Part shown: piece after piece, positions 26,257 to 34,833 of the stretch
How the letters are laid out: the number at the start of each line of letters is the position of its first letter
Position numbering within the stretch: the first letter of the stretch is position 1
Origin: Fischerella thermalis PCC 7521
GTDB lineage: Bacteria > Cyanobacteriota > Cyanobacteriia > Cyanobacteriales > Nostocaceae
Assembly: GCF_000317225.1 (NCBI RefSeq)
Contig: NZ_AJLL01000007.1
Location: 1 to 64,000 of the forward strand
DNA: 64,000 nucleotides
Direction: 5' to 3'
Position numbers and translations under genes: made by a program
The notes under the pieces: generated by a model
Seen by the model: the letters and a program-made list of their open reading frames with translations, nothing else
Database searches by the model: none
What the model was told of the DNA's origin: nothing

Positions 26257-27610
26257 CCGCCTGCGTAACCGCTTGCTGCTGTTTTACTTTTTGGCCATTA
26301 CAGCAATTTTAGTTTTTTTCGCAACGACGATTTACGTCCTTGTATCGCGCGATCGCCAACAGCAATTTGACCAACAATTGCAGCAGATCGGTACTTCCGC
26401 GGCGGGAATCTGGGAGGTGGTGCACCACGAATATGAAGAACTGACGACTCAACCTGAGTACGCCGCTTACCAACGCACCTTGCCCCGCGATCGCCAGGGA
26501 CAGCTTTTACCGATCGCCCTTGTGCAACTGATGGGTAAATACCAAACGGACACTGCACCGCCGCTGGTTCCGGGAACACTCCTCGACCCAACCTACGGAA
26601 TTGCTTGGTATACGCCCACGCGAGAGCTGTTGATCTACGAGGGAATATTGTTTAACTTGCCCCTGCCAGACCAGATTCCGGTTGAAGGCTTGTTCGTATC
26701 CAGAGATAAAACCCGCAGTTTCTTGCAGCCAATTTACAAAGCCTCACCGCAGTCGGGGCAGGAGTTGCTAGGGTATGTTGCGGTCACAGGGACGCTAGCA
26801 GAGTTGGAGACAGAGCTAGACCATTTGCGCACAAACTTATTCTTGGGCGTTGTGCTGGTAGCGGGTTTTGTGGTGGTAGCAGGATGGTGGCTCACGCGCC
26901 AGTCGATCGCCCCGGTGGCCGCCAGCTTAGCTCAACTCAAGCAATTCACTGCCGATGCCTCCCACGAATTGCGCACCCCCCTCACAGCAATTCAGGCGTC
27001 GGCGGAGGTTTTGCAGAGTCATCCCGAACGCATTCACCCTAGCGACATCGAGAAAGTAAGTGCGATCGCCACTGCGGCCACCCGCATGGGCCATCTGGTC
27101 AAAGACTTACTGCTCATAGCTCGCCTGGATGCCCAAGCCCCTGATCAGCGGGGATGGCACGTCATCGACTTGGATGAACTGCTGGAAGACTTAGTGGAAC
27201 TGCACCGCGATCGCGCCCAAGCCGCCCAGCTCGCGCTGACCTACCAACCCCAAGCCACAGTCAAGGTTTATGGCGATGCCGAGCAACTCCAGCGCTTATT
27301 TGCCAACTTGTTGAGCAACGCCCTACAGTACACCCCAGCGGGTGGCATCGTTACCGTCACCTTGCAGCAAACCGGGAAAACGGCTGTTGTCAGGGTGCAA
27401 GATACCGGCATCGGCATTGCGCCCGCAGACCTGCCCCACGTTTTTGAGCGGTTCTGGCGGACTGAAGAAGCGCGTCACTATTATCGGGATGGGTCTGGGC
27501 TGGGGCTGGCGATCGCCAAAACCATTGTTGAGCGCCATCATGGCCACATCAGCGTCCAAAGCCAACCCCACCAAGGTACCTGCTTTGAGGTCAAGCTCCC
27601 CTGCCGGTAG
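26210..27610 (+). CDS. Sensor histidine kinase, partner of the adjacent regulator
   Basis: 466 aa from ATG 26210 inside the regulator gene. TM1 (about 23-45) and TM2 (about 208-228) enclose a ~160-residue extracytoplasmic sensor. Kinase boxes are intact: H box FTADASHELRTPLTAIQ (His252), N box LFANLLSNALQYTP, G1 VQDTGIGIAP, F box VFERFWR and G2 GSGLGLAIAK. The HAMP region is very short. RppB/NrsS-like metal sensors have similar layouts, but no metal motif is evident and the signal is unknown. Confidence 0.92.
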   Translation: MAWATDLTRISNLRFNRLRNRLLLFYFLAITAILVFFATTIYVLVSRDRQQQFDQQLQQIGTSAAGIWEVVHHEYEELTTQPEYAAYQRTLPRDRQGQLLPIALVQLMGKYQTDTAPPLVPGTLLDPTYGIAWYTPTRELLIYEGILFNLPLPDQIPVEGLFVSRDKTRSFLQPIYKASPQSGQELLGYVAVTGTLAELETELDHLRTNLFLGVVLVAGFVVVAGWWLTRQSIAPVAASLAQLKQFTADASHELRTPLTAIQASAEVLQSHPERIHPSDIEKVSAIATAATRMGHLVKDLLLIARLDAQAPDQRGWHVIDLDELLEDLVELHRDRAQAAQLALTYQPQATVKVYGDAEQLQRLFANLLSNALQYTPAGGIVTVTLQQTGKTAVVRVQDTGIGIAPADLPHVFERFWRTEEARHYYRDGSGLGLAIAKTIVERHHGHISVQSQPHQGTCFEVKLPCR

Positions 27611-27703
27611 GCTTTTCTAGGTCAATCTTTTAGCAGGTAACCTATGGCCGTCAATTACCGAGTTCTTTACTTTTACAGGCTAACTTAACAGTGAGAAAGT
27701 CTG
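27610..27703 (+). repeat. About 95-bp direct repeat, copy A (before the cyclase)
   Basis: Shares roughly 80% identity with 29122-29217. The best-conserved core is ATGGCCGTCAATTACCGAGT followed by TTCTT-ACTTTTACAG and CTAACTT-ACAGT. Each copy lies just upstream of a gene, so it may be a duplicated promoter or operator. Confidence 0.75.
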
Positions 27704-27725
27704 TGCAAAGGTTTCATTAACTGAT

Positions 27726-28967
27726 GTGATTAAGTCATTGAAGAACATATCTTGCAGAATTGTCGAAGAAAAGATCGAGGGGTCGTTCTCAACCCGTTTT
27801 TGGATGGAATTGTTCGGCAACTCAGCTCACTTTGCAATCGCCAATATCCTACTCGAATTACTCATCAAAGAGCCTGCCGAGTATATTCGCACACCTGATC
27901 CCTACGTCATTGTATTCGCTGCCATAATACAGGCATACTGGCTGACGCGCCAAGCGGCGACTCGCCCCCATCGATTTATCGGCAATCTAATCGCACCTGC
28001 ACTCTACAATCTTACAGAAATCTTACTAGAAGGCATTCGTTTTTTCTCTGTTCCGCACCATGTGGCTTATTGGGGTTTTGCTCTGACCATTGGTCTCTTG
28101 CAAGAGTTGCGCTTTCACCTGCCACCACTCTATGCATTCCTTGTCGTTATCGAAAGCGTCATCCGCGCCTCTATTCTCCTTTTCATGTACGCTATTTTTG
28201 AGAGATATGCCAATCCTGAACAAACCCTTTCTTGGAATGCGTTTTTTAGCGACACAAGCCACGTGTTTATTGGCTGGGCAATTTTACTGATTGGTTTCAG
28301 CAACGGTCTGGCAAATCTGACTGCCGAACGCTATCTGCAAAATTTACGCCAAATGTCGGCGCAACTTCGTACTTATTCAGAGTGGCTGCTCGGGCGAAAT
28401 TTACTCTCTCAAATTATTCTTAGTCCCAATTCTCTGCACATTACTCGCCGTGAGCGTACGATTTTGTTTATGGACATTCGGGGCTTTACCGCATGGAGCG
28501 AGTCGCATCAACCCGAAGAAGTCGTGGCGCTTCTCGATGAGTACTATCATCAGTCTGAGGCGATTATTACATTTTATTGTCCTATTAAGTTAAAGTTCTC
28601 AGCCGACGAAGTGATGGCAGTTTTTCCCACTGCCCAAGCTGCGGTCCATGCAGCGGTGGAATTACGTCGTCAGATACACCCTCTACTTGCCGAAAATCAA
28701 CTTGGAGCAGGCATTGGCTTGGAGAGTGGGTCAGTTGTGGAAGGATTGCTGGGTAGTACAAACATAAGGTTCTATGATGCTATCGGTGACACCGTTAATA
28801 CTGCTAAACGTATTGAAAACGCTGCCCAAGCAGGTCAAGTGCTTATCTCTGAACGTGTTTGCGAGCAAGTAGCAACCGTTAAGCTTGGCGCAAAAACAAA
28901 GATTCGGGTCAAAGGAAAGGCACAACCCATCACAGTTTATGACCTGGAAGATGTCAAAGCGGGCTAA
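27726..28967 (+). CDS. Class III adenylate/guanylate cyclase with N-terminal membrane domain
   Basis: 413 aa from GTG 27726; the start is uncertain. Residues about 30-200 contain five to six hydrophobic helices, a membrane sensor module. The cyclase domain (about 240-405) has the metal-binding Asp250 in LFMDIRGFT and Asp294 in KFSADEVMAVF. The substrate and transition-state region GLESGSVVEGLLGS, then FYDAIGDTVNTAKRIE, follows. The active site therefore looks complete. It probably makes cAMP at the membrane. It is framed by two copies of a 95-bp repeat, with the two-component system just upstream. Confidence 0.88.
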   Translation: MIKSLKNISCRIVEEKIEGSFSTRFWMELFGNSAHFAIANILLELLIKEPAEYIRTPDPYVIVFAAIIQAYWLTRQAATRPHRFIGNLIAPALYNLTEILLEGIRFFSVPHHVAYWGFALTIGLLQELRFHLPPLYAFLVVIESVIRASILLFMYAIFERYANPEQTLSWNAFFSDTSHVFIGWAILLIGFSNGLANLTAERYLQNLRQMSAQLRTYSEWLLGRNLLSQIILSPNSLHITRRERTILFMDIRGFTAWSESHQPEEVVALLDEYYHQSEAIITFYCPIKLKFSADEVMAVFPTAQAAVHAAVELRRQIHPLLAENQLGAGIGLESGSVVEGLLGSTNIRFYDAIGDTVNTAKRIENAAQAGQVLISERVCEQVATVKLGAKTKIRVKGKAQPITVYDLEDVKAG

Positions 28968-29010
28968 CACCGTTCGCCCCTGACTACCTTCGGCTTCCAC
29001 GCCGCCGTAC

Positions 29011-29111
29011 TCCCCCTCACCCTAAATCCCTTTCCCCCTGTGGGAGAGGGACTTGCAAGATAGCTCTTAGCCCCCCTCTCCCTTTTTGGGAGAGAGGCTG
29101 GGGGTGAGGGC
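29011..29111. repeat. About 100-bp palindromic MITE-like element
   Basis: Outer arms CCCCCTCACCC and GGGTGAGGG enclose two hairpins of the CCCTCTCCC/GGGAGAGGG type. A shorter relative is at 31026-31065. Such elements are common between cyanobacterial genes. Confidence 0.7.
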
Positions 29112-29121
29112 CTTTGCTGAT

Positions 29122-29217
29122 GGCTTTTCTAGATAGGCCTTTCTCGTAGGCAACCTAATGGCCGTCAATTACCGAGTTCTTCACTTTTACAGACTAACTT
29201 GACAGTCAGAGAGTTTG
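29122..29217 (+). repeat. About 95-bp direct repeat, copy B (before the lipoprotein)
   Basis: Second copy of the element at 27610-27703, 30 bp upstream of the lipoprotein start. Confidence 0.75.
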
Positions 29218-29246
29218 AGTCCATCTCCGAATTACAGAGGTTAGCC

Positions 29247-29645
29247 ATGAAAAAATCCCAAGCAGTTGCTTTATTTCTGAGTTTAAGTTTGGCAACAGGT
29301 GTGACGGCCTGCACCAACCAACCCCAAAAAACAGGTGGTGAAGAAGGAGGCAATTCAGCCCCTACCTCACCCCAACCCAAAAAAACCGGTGGTGGTGAAG
29401 AAGGGGCTAGTTTAGCCCCGACCTCACCATCCGCCGCAAATTGGCATCAGCCAGCCCCTGGTCAGTCCCTTGATGCAACCCTCTATCTCGCTGGTCGGGG
29501 TGAACGCGGTGAACGCAGTGGACGGGGTGAACGCGGTGAACGCGGTGGACGGGGTGAACGCGGTGAACGCGGTGAACGGGGTGAACGCGGTGAACGCGGT
29601 GAAGGCGGTGAGCGGAGTGCCCTGCCCTCAAGTCAAATAGTGTAA
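29247..29645 (+). CDS. Small lipoprotein with Gly-Glu-Arg repeat tail
   Basis: 132 aa from ATG 29247, preceded by CAGAGG. A lipoprotein signal with lipobox GVTAC is followed by a Gly/Pro/Thr-rich linker and, from about residue 88, around twelve Gly-Glu-Arg-type triplets (GERGERSGRGERGERGG and on). The tail is encoded by tandem 9-bp units based on GGTGAACGC. Glycine recurs every third residue, collagen-like but without proline, and the tail is densely charged. Unknown function; lies 22 bp before the dioxygenase gene and probably in the same transcript. Confidence 0.7.
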   Translation: MKKSQAVALFLSLSLATGVTACTNQPQKTGGEEGGNSAPTSPQPKKTGGGEEGASLAPTSPSAANWHQPAPGQSLDATLYLAGRGERGERSGRGERGERGGRGERGERGERGERGERGEGGERSALPSSQIV

Positions 29646-29667
29646 ACAGAAGTCGCTTAGGAGTACC

Positions 29668-30342
29668 ATGATCCTTTGCATTGACGGTGTTCTCGATTCA
29701 GCTGAGCTGACCGAACTGCACCAACTCTTGCAGCAAGGTCAGTTTTTAGACGGCAAGCTCACTGCGGGTACCTATGCCAAGGTCGTCAAAGAGAACGAGC
29801 AGTGGCAGAGCGAGGCAGCAGCTAAGCAACAAGCCCAAACCCTCGTTCTCACGGCACTCCAGCGCCACCCTCTGTTTCAGTCCGTCGCGCAGCCCCGCTC
29901 TATTTGCCCGATCCTGTTTAGTCGCTATCAGTCGGGTATGAGTTACGGGGTACATATGGACAATGCCCTCATGGGAGAGGGAGCCACCCTCATGCGGACA
30001 GATATTTCACTGACGCTCTTTTTGAGCGACCCCGCCACCTATACCGGCGGCGAACTGGCGATCGATACTAGCTTGGGGGAACAAACTTTCAAGCTAGCCG
30101 CTGGTTCAATGGTGATGTATCCGTCTACATTTCTCCATCACGTCACGCCGGTCACGGAGGGAGTGCGCCTAGCAGCAGTCACCTGGGTTCAGAGCCTGAT
30201 TCGGAACCCGAGCGAGCGGGAAATGTTGTTTGAGTTGGATACCGTTCGCCAAGCTTTATTTGAGAAATACGGCAAGACCGTTGAGTTCGACCTGCTGTGC
30301 AAACTGCATGGCAATTTATTGCGCAAGTGGGTTGAGTTTTGA
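29668..30342 (+). CDS. PiuC/YbiX-type Fe(II)- and 2-oxoglutarate-dependent dioxygenase
   Basis: 224 aa, the full family length. The Fe(II) triad is visible: His96 and Asp98 in YGVHMDNA, and His157 in PSTFLHHVTPV. The 2-oxoglutarate-binding Arg follows in GVRLAAVTWVQS. TYTGGELAID and the C-terminal RNPSEREMLFELDTVR are typical. PiuC-like genes elsewhere accompany siderophore receptors and are iron-regulated; the substrate is unknown. Here it sits between the GER lipoprotein and a PepSY-like membrane protein, consistent with an iron or redox role by association only. Confidence 0.9.
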   Translation: MILCIDGVLDSAELTELHQLLQQGQFLDGKLTAGTYAKVVKENEQWQSEAAAKQQAQTLVLTALQRHPLFQSVAQPRSICPILFSRYQSGMSYGVHMDNALMGEGATLMRTDISLTLFLSDPATYTGGELAIDTSLGEQTFKLAAGSMVMYPSTFLHHVTPVTEGVRLAAVTWVQSLIRNPSEREMLFELDTVRQALFEKYGKTVEFDLLCKLHGNLLRKWVEF

Positions 30343-30387
30343 GGAGTAGATAAACGGGTACAACCATTGCTGACTTTCAGGTAGCCT

Positions 30388-30957
30388 ATGAACATCAAAA
30401 GCATTAAGTTTGTCAAGCTGCATCGCCAATTAGCCCTACCCTTATTTGTGCCACTGTTGTTAACCGGCATCAGTGGCATTGCCTATCGGCTCGGTCGCAG
30501 TTGGTTGGGTTTGCCCAAGTCGTTTGGTCAGGCCATGATGACCATCCATGAAGGTCGTTTTCTCGGTGAGCCTTTGGTTCCTTTTTATGTTGCGCTGGTG
30601 GGTTTAGGCTTGTTGGCCCTGATTGGGAGCGGGGCAGTGCTTTGGTCTCGTTTCCGGCGGCGATCGCCCGCCAAGCTGGCACCAGAGCGGAACATCCATC
30701 GCTTCCTAGCACCGATCGCCCTCCTGCCTTTGATGGTGAGCGCCGGTACCGGCATTGCCTATCGCCTGAGCATCAATTGGCTCGGCGTTTCTGAGGAGCA
30801 GGTCGAGTTTTTGATGACCCTGCATCAGGGTTCCTACCTTGGCTCTACCTTGAGACCGTTCTATGTCCTCTTGGTAGGCGCTGGACTCCTTATCATGCTG
30901 TGGACCGGCGTGCAAATGTTAGGCCTCGCCCGTCGCACAAGGAGAGAGTCCAACTAG
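30388..30957 (+). CDS. PepSY-associated transmembrane protein with internal duplication
   Basis: 189 aa, four membrane helices in two similar halves. Half 1 has KLHRQLALPLFVPLLLTGIS, GIAYRLGRSWLGL, IHEGRFLGEPLVPFYVALVG. Half 2 has NIHRFLAPIALLPLMVSAGT, GIAYRLSINWLGV, LHQGSYLGSTLRPFYVLLVG. The H-R at the start of each helix pair is typical of PepSY-TM domains seen near iron-uptake genes. It follows the dioxygenase by 45 bp. Confidence 0.75.
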   Translation: MNIKSIKFVKLHRQLALPLFVPLLLTGISGIAYRLGRSWLGLPKSFGQAMMTIHEGRFLGEPLVPFYVALVGLGLLALIGSGAVLWSRFRRRSPAKLAPERNIHRFLAPIALLPLMVSAGTGIAYRLSINWLGVSEEQVEFLMTLHQGSYLGSTLRPFYVLLVGAGLLIMLWTGVQMLGLARRTRRESN

Positions 30958-31025
30958 GGCAGCTTAAAGGTTCTCTCTCAATCGGGAGAAGCGGGAGCAG
31001 ACTATGGCTCAGAAAGCAGTTCGGC

Positions 31026-31065
31026 TCCCCTCTCCCCACTTGGGAGAGGGGCTGGGGGTGAGGGC
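31026..31065. repeat. Short palindrome related to the 29.0-kb element
   Basis: CCCCTCTCCCC/GGGAGAGGGG hairpin followed by GCTGGGGGTGAGGG, matching one end of the 29011-29111 element. Confidence 0.6.
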
Positions 31066-31071
31066 ATTCAA

Positions 31072-31395
31072 TGGCACTATCTCTACATTCCCCAAGGCGT
31101 GTTTGAGCGCATGGCCGGTGATACCATTGCCGAACTCGCCCGTGCCTGTGCCCCAGCCCTGCAAAACTTGCTCCAATCCGAGGAATTCCAAGATTTACCC
31201 CTGTTTGTCAATCGGTTGAGAGCCTGATTGATCCCGCCATCCTCAACGCCTTGCCTTCCCGCTATCGCCGCGCCGCCGATCAAGCCGTGATGCTCTACCG
31301 CTTCTTTGAAAACAAAGAGGGCATGAATTATGCCCCGGTTTTTACTGCCTTGCTGGGTTCGATCGATGAAGTAGCGAAAGGCTTCCTGGTACTGT
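31072..31395 (+). pseudogene. CO2 hydration protein (ChpX/ChpY-type) C-terminal fragment
   Basis: Reading frames give HYLYIPQGVFERMAGDTIAE, LARACAPALQNLLQSEEFQD and LPLFVNRL. After a frameshift near 31210 come LIDPAILNALPSRYRRAADQ, AVMLYRFFENKEGMNYAPVF and TALLG. I recognise this as the tail of the CO2 hydration subunits that partner NDH-1 complexes. The start and most of the gene are absent. Confidence 0.5.
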
Positions 31396-31594
31396 AGAGG
31401 AACAAAAAGCTTGGTTTGCCCCATATTTAGGCGGAGTCGATTCTCTTGCAAAGACGCGGCGCGAACGCAAATCCGAAGACTATTATCGAAAACTTGCCCA
31501 AAATCTGAAACGGACGCTGGTGACCGCAATTTGAGCAGTCTTGAGAAGTACCGTTTGGATTCACCGCGATCGCAAGCAATCCCTTTGATATTCA

Positions 31595-32172
31595 GCTTTT
31601 CATGAGCAACGTGCTTCCCTTGAGATAAAAGCTTTTTGGCTGTTTTGTAATGAAAGTCTTTACGCTGATTGGCGACTTTCAGATGTGCTTTAGCGATTCG
31701 CTTAATTGCCTCCTTGCGACGATTTGACCCTTTCTTCTTGCGAGAAAGTAACCGCTGTAACCGCTTTAGATGCTTTTCTGCTTTCCGGTAGTGCTGAGGA
31801 ATTGCAATCTCTTCACCCGAATCATCTACCAGAAACGCCTTCAGACCCATATCAATCCCGATGGTGTTTTCCAGTCCTTGGCAAGTCAGGAGTGAGGACG
31901 GGGACAGAAACATCTTCAAGACTGAATGTCACATACCAGCCGTCAACTTTACGGGTGACGGTGGCAGTCTTGATCTTGAAGCCATCCGGTAACGGACGGT
32001 GCAGAATCAGTTTCACCATGCCGATTTTGGGCAGATTGATGAACTTGCCTTGAATGCAACAAGGCTGCATTTGAGGGAATGTGAACGAGCGATATCGCCC
32101 TAATCCCTTGAATCTTGGCTTCCCTGATTTCTTGCCAGTGCAATCCCCCTTCAACCATCGGTCAAACGTCAA
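31595..32172 (-). pseudogene. TnpB (IS200/IS605 OrfB) remnant
   Basis: Two minus-strand frames join near 31880. The first carries GKKSGKPRFKGLGRYRSFTF and PKIGMVKLILHRPLPDGFKI; the second carries IGIDMGLKAFLVDDSGEEIA and AHLKVANQRKDFHYKTAKKL. The GIDMG motif holds the first RuvC aspartate. The protein loses its N-terminus at 32172, at the edge of the right att repeat. It loses similarity after LNIKGIA near 31595, so the zinc finger and last RuvC residue are gone. Inactive. Confidence 0.8.
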
Positions 32173-32209
32173 ATCCTCGTGTCACCGGTTCAAGTCCGGT
32201 TCCTGGCAT
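32171..32209 (+). repeat. Right att-like direct repeat (partial tRNA-Phe)
   Basis: Copy of tRNA-Phe from the anticodon loop to the 3' end, 38 of 39 bp identical to 20349-20387. It cannot form a complete tRNA. Confidence 0.75.
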
Positions 32210-32218
32210 AATCCCCGT

Positions 32219-32251
32219 AAACTCCTGTCAACGCTTGCTTTACAGGGGTTT
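32219..32251 (+). terminator. Hairpin after the partial tRNA-Phe
   Basis: AAACTCCTGT pairs with ACAGGGGTTT, parallel in position to the hairpin after the intact tRNA-Phe. It may be the original terminator of the tRNA before integration. From here to 32520 there is no ORF of note. Confidence 0.4.
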
Positions 32252-32519
32252 AAAGTTTATAATACGCCCTTACACCCCCGTGTTTCTTGAGAGAGTGATG
32301 GCGAGCGATCGCTCAGAAACACTCTAAACTGAGATAATCACTACATCGCTTGCAAAAGTAGATCTTCTATTTTACAGGAAAAGATAAAGAAGAAAGAAAA
32401 GAAAGTCTTTCAATTTCTTGACTTCTTTATCCTTCACCTTTTCTCAATTCTGCAAGCAGTTTATTCTTTTTGCGCGTCCCCTGTTTTGTAATTGAGACAA
32501 TTGATGTTGGATAGCGAAA

Positions 32520-32966
32520 TTATCCCCTATTTTTAATCAACATCACTTGTACTATTTGTGTGGCGATATCACTGGAGATGCCCAAAGCTTGATATAAATC
32601 ATTCAAAAAGTCTCGTTCTTCCTGGGAAACAACTCCATCGGCTAATACTAAATCCGTTGCTGCTGCAAAAGCCGCTTCCCGCAAATCACCTGGTAAAGAC
32701 TCCTTAGCAGCATTAAATAAAACATCAATACCCTCACGCCTCAGAATCGCCAAAAGTTTGTCAAACATTCTGATCATGACATCATTGGAATAACTTCTGA
32801 AAAGTCTCATTCGAGACAGGGTGGATGAGATAGCGCGCGCCTCCTCTTCAGAAAGATAACCGTCTGAGGCTGTTGCAGCCAGAGTAATCGCGGCAAATGC
32901 TTCTGCTGGACTGAATGCGTCTTCAACTTGGCTTTGTGTGCCGAACATTTTGTCGAATAAACCCAT
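32520..32966 (-). CDS. TerB-family (tellurite-resistance-like) protein
   Basis: 148 aa, all helical. AFAAITLAATASDGYLSEEE and AFAAATDLVLADGVVSQEER are the two TerB repeats, each with an acidic A-x-D-G motif that could bind metal. AAAGGAGCAAACT precedes the start. The N-terminal MGLFDKMFG may associate with membrane. Role in cyanobacteria unknown; linked in general to envelope or metal stress. Confidence 0.8.
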   Translation of the reverse strand: MGLFDKMFGTQSQVEDAFSPAEAFAAITLAATASDGYLSEEEARAISSTLSRMRLFRSYSNDVMIRMFDKLLAILRREGIDVLFNAAKESLPGDLREAAFAAATDLVLADGVVSQEERDFLNDLYQALGISSDIATQIVQVMLIKNRG

Positions 32967-33142
32967 TGTAGTTTGCTCCTTTGCTCTGGTCTCAAGCTCA
33001 GTATATTCACTGCTACTTTTTTCACTCTTTTGGTAGCTAATAACACTTGTTGAGACTCTTGACCTTAGTGTTCCCAGGATTTTTGTCTAGTGAACACAAT
33101 ACTCAATGGTTTCCGACAATTGGTTAAATTTTTAGCTTGTAG

Positions 33143-33304
33143 TTAGCGAAACTGCCTGGGGGATATTTGGCGATCGCTTGTTTTTTCTATTGTTTCAATT
33201 ACTGCCAAACCAATACCAGAAGCTGTAATTAGCAGAGCTACTGATATCAAAAAGGCATTTACAAGTATGTGGAGGGCCTCGTCGAAGAAAACGTAGGTGG
33301 TCAT
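33143..33304 (-). CDS. Candidate 53-aa single-pass membrane protein
   Basis: ATG at 33304, stop at 33143, with AAAGAGAG upstream. The product starts MTTYVFFDEALHILVNAFLI, continues SVALLITASGIGLAVIE as one membrane helix, and ends in a charged tail. Codon use looks coding. It lies upstream of terB on the same strand. Not recognised. Confidence 0.45.
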   Translation of the reverse strand: MTTYVFFDEALHILVNAFLISVALLITASGIGLAVIETIEKTSDRQISPRQFR

Positions 33305-33724
33305 GGCTTTGCTCTCTTTAACTCTGTTGTGCTAGTACTATTTGTTCTTTCACACCTTGACAGCTGATTTTCGGTCTTTAAGGTACCAGCATATGCATCT
33401 TAACAAAACTTTAGGTATTTAGCGAGATGTCTAACTATTTTTCTTTTGAAAGATTTGAATAAAGTTTGTCAATCTTTTATTAAGCTATAGAATCAACAGT
33501 AAGTAGTTGTCAAAAATGCACTAACTAGATTTACGTAAGCTATTTTTGTAATTTTTGTTGAACCAAGAATCTCCTCTCCCAAATTTAAGGACAAAGTTCA
33601 CAATCAAAAACTAAATTTCCCTTCTCCTAGAATTCCACACCCATTTTCAAGCCAGCTAATCACAAGAAAATCCCACAAAACTTACCATGAAAATTCTTAC
33701 CCCTTCTGCCACCTGCCTTCTGCC
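33305..33724. other. 420-bp gap without a gene
   Basis: AT-rich intergenic sequence. A short CCTTCTGCC-type tract near 33705-33722 precedes the 3' end of the deacetylase-like gene. I see no ORF, RNA motif or clear operator. Confidence 0.5.
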
Positions 33725-34648
33725 TTATTTTCCAGCCAGACATTGATTGATAGTTGCTACCACAGATTGAGAAAGTGCTGGCAAATCGTAACCACCTTCT
33801 AACCCAAATAGAATTCGACGAGTTATACCCAAACAATAGTTGGTAAAAATACCGTAATCTTGAGGTTGGAGATTAATCATCGCCAATGGATCAGCAGCAT
33901 TGGCATCATAACCAGCACTAACTATCAATAAATCTGGTTGAAAGTCTGACAGAAAGGGTACAACCTTTTTGGTAAAAATAGGTTCATATAATCCAATATC
34001 ATTACCTGGTGGTATTGGTATATTGAGAACATTTTTATGAAAACCTCTTTCTGTGGCTTTACCAGTACCTGGATAGCAGGGGTATTGATGGAGCGAACAA
34101 TAGGCAATTTGGGGATTCATCTCCACAATTGCTTGGGTTCCATTTCCATGATGCACATCCCAATCTAAGATAGCGACGCGGTTAATATCTGGTTGTTCCA
34201 GGGCATAGAAAGCAGCGATCGCCGCATTTGCAAATAGGCAAAATCCCATTCCATAATCTCTTTCAGCATGGTGTCCTGGTGGGCGTGCTAAAACAAAAGC
34301 AGGTTCGGCATTTTTTATGACAATATCTACGCCATCCAACCAAGCGCTCACTGCTAGTAATGCTACATCGTAACTGCGGGGAGAAACAGCTGTGTCTGTA
34401 TCCAAATAGCCACCGCCACCAGAGGCTAATTCTTGGACTGTTTTAATATAACTTGGGCTGTGTATTTTCTCCATTAGCGACATTAAAGGACGCTTTGTCA
34501 CTGGTGTAGGCGATCGCCATTCAATTTGTGAAGCAAACGGTGCAGCTTTCAAAGCTTTAGTAATAGCACTCAAACGTTCAGGTTTCTCAGGATGGAGATA
34601 CCCTGTTTTGTGATCCAGAAATTCATCAGAGTAGATTACTGTAAACAT
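33725..34648 (-). CDS. Histone-deacetylase-superfamily zinc amidohydrolase
   Basis: 307 aa. Class II HDAC-like motifs are in place: HPEKPERL, RPPGHHAERDYGMGFC with the catalytic His pair, DWDVHHGNGTQ with zinc ligands Asp and His, SAGYDANAADPL with the third ligand Asp, and GLEGGYD. The fold hydrolyses acetyl-amide bonds of polyamines, small molecules or proteins; the substrate here cannot be told. Cytosolic, apparently monocistronic. Confidence 0.9.
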   Translation of the reverse strand: MFTVIYSDEFLDHKTGYLHPEKPERLSAITKALKAAPFASQIEWRSPTPVTKRPLMSLMEKIHSPSYIKTVQELASGGGGYLDTDTAVSPRSYDVALLAVSAWLDGVDIVIKNAEPAFVLARPPGHHAERDYGMGFCLFANAAIAAFYALEQPDINRVAILDWDVHHGNGTQAIVEMNPQIAYCSLHQYPCYPGTGKATERGFHKNVLNIPIPPGNDIGLYEPIFTKKVVPFLSDFQPDLLIVSAGYDANAADPLAMINLQPQDYGIFTNYCLGITRRILFGLEGGYDLPALSQSVVATINQCLAGK

Positions 34649-34833
34649 AGCCCAAGCAAGATTGGCAACGGGGTACTGATTGAAATTGTATCCTCCCTTC
34701 CTTGTATATTTATGTCGGGAAGTGTCCTCAAGAGTGACAAAGATAAATTAAATTTTCTTCACAAAGTAGATGACAATTGCCGCAAAAAGCGACAAAATTT
34801 CCTATCTCATCTTTTACTACGGTAACTAGTACA

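Noticed and set aside
26298-26591. Minus-strand frames opposite the histidine kinase
   Set aside because: Open antisense frames are expected in GC-rich genes; the kinase motifs fix the plus frame.
29407-29631. Minus-strand frame with HRVHPVHRVH repeats
   Set aside because: It is the shadow of the GGTGAACGC tandem repeat coding for the lipoprotein tail; the plus frame has the signal peptide and ribosome binding site.
31083-31590. C-terminal half of the 278-aa minus-strand frame as intact TnpB
   Set aside because: After LNIKGIA the residues no longer match TnpB, and the plus strand shows a CO2 hydration protein fragment over 31072-31395.
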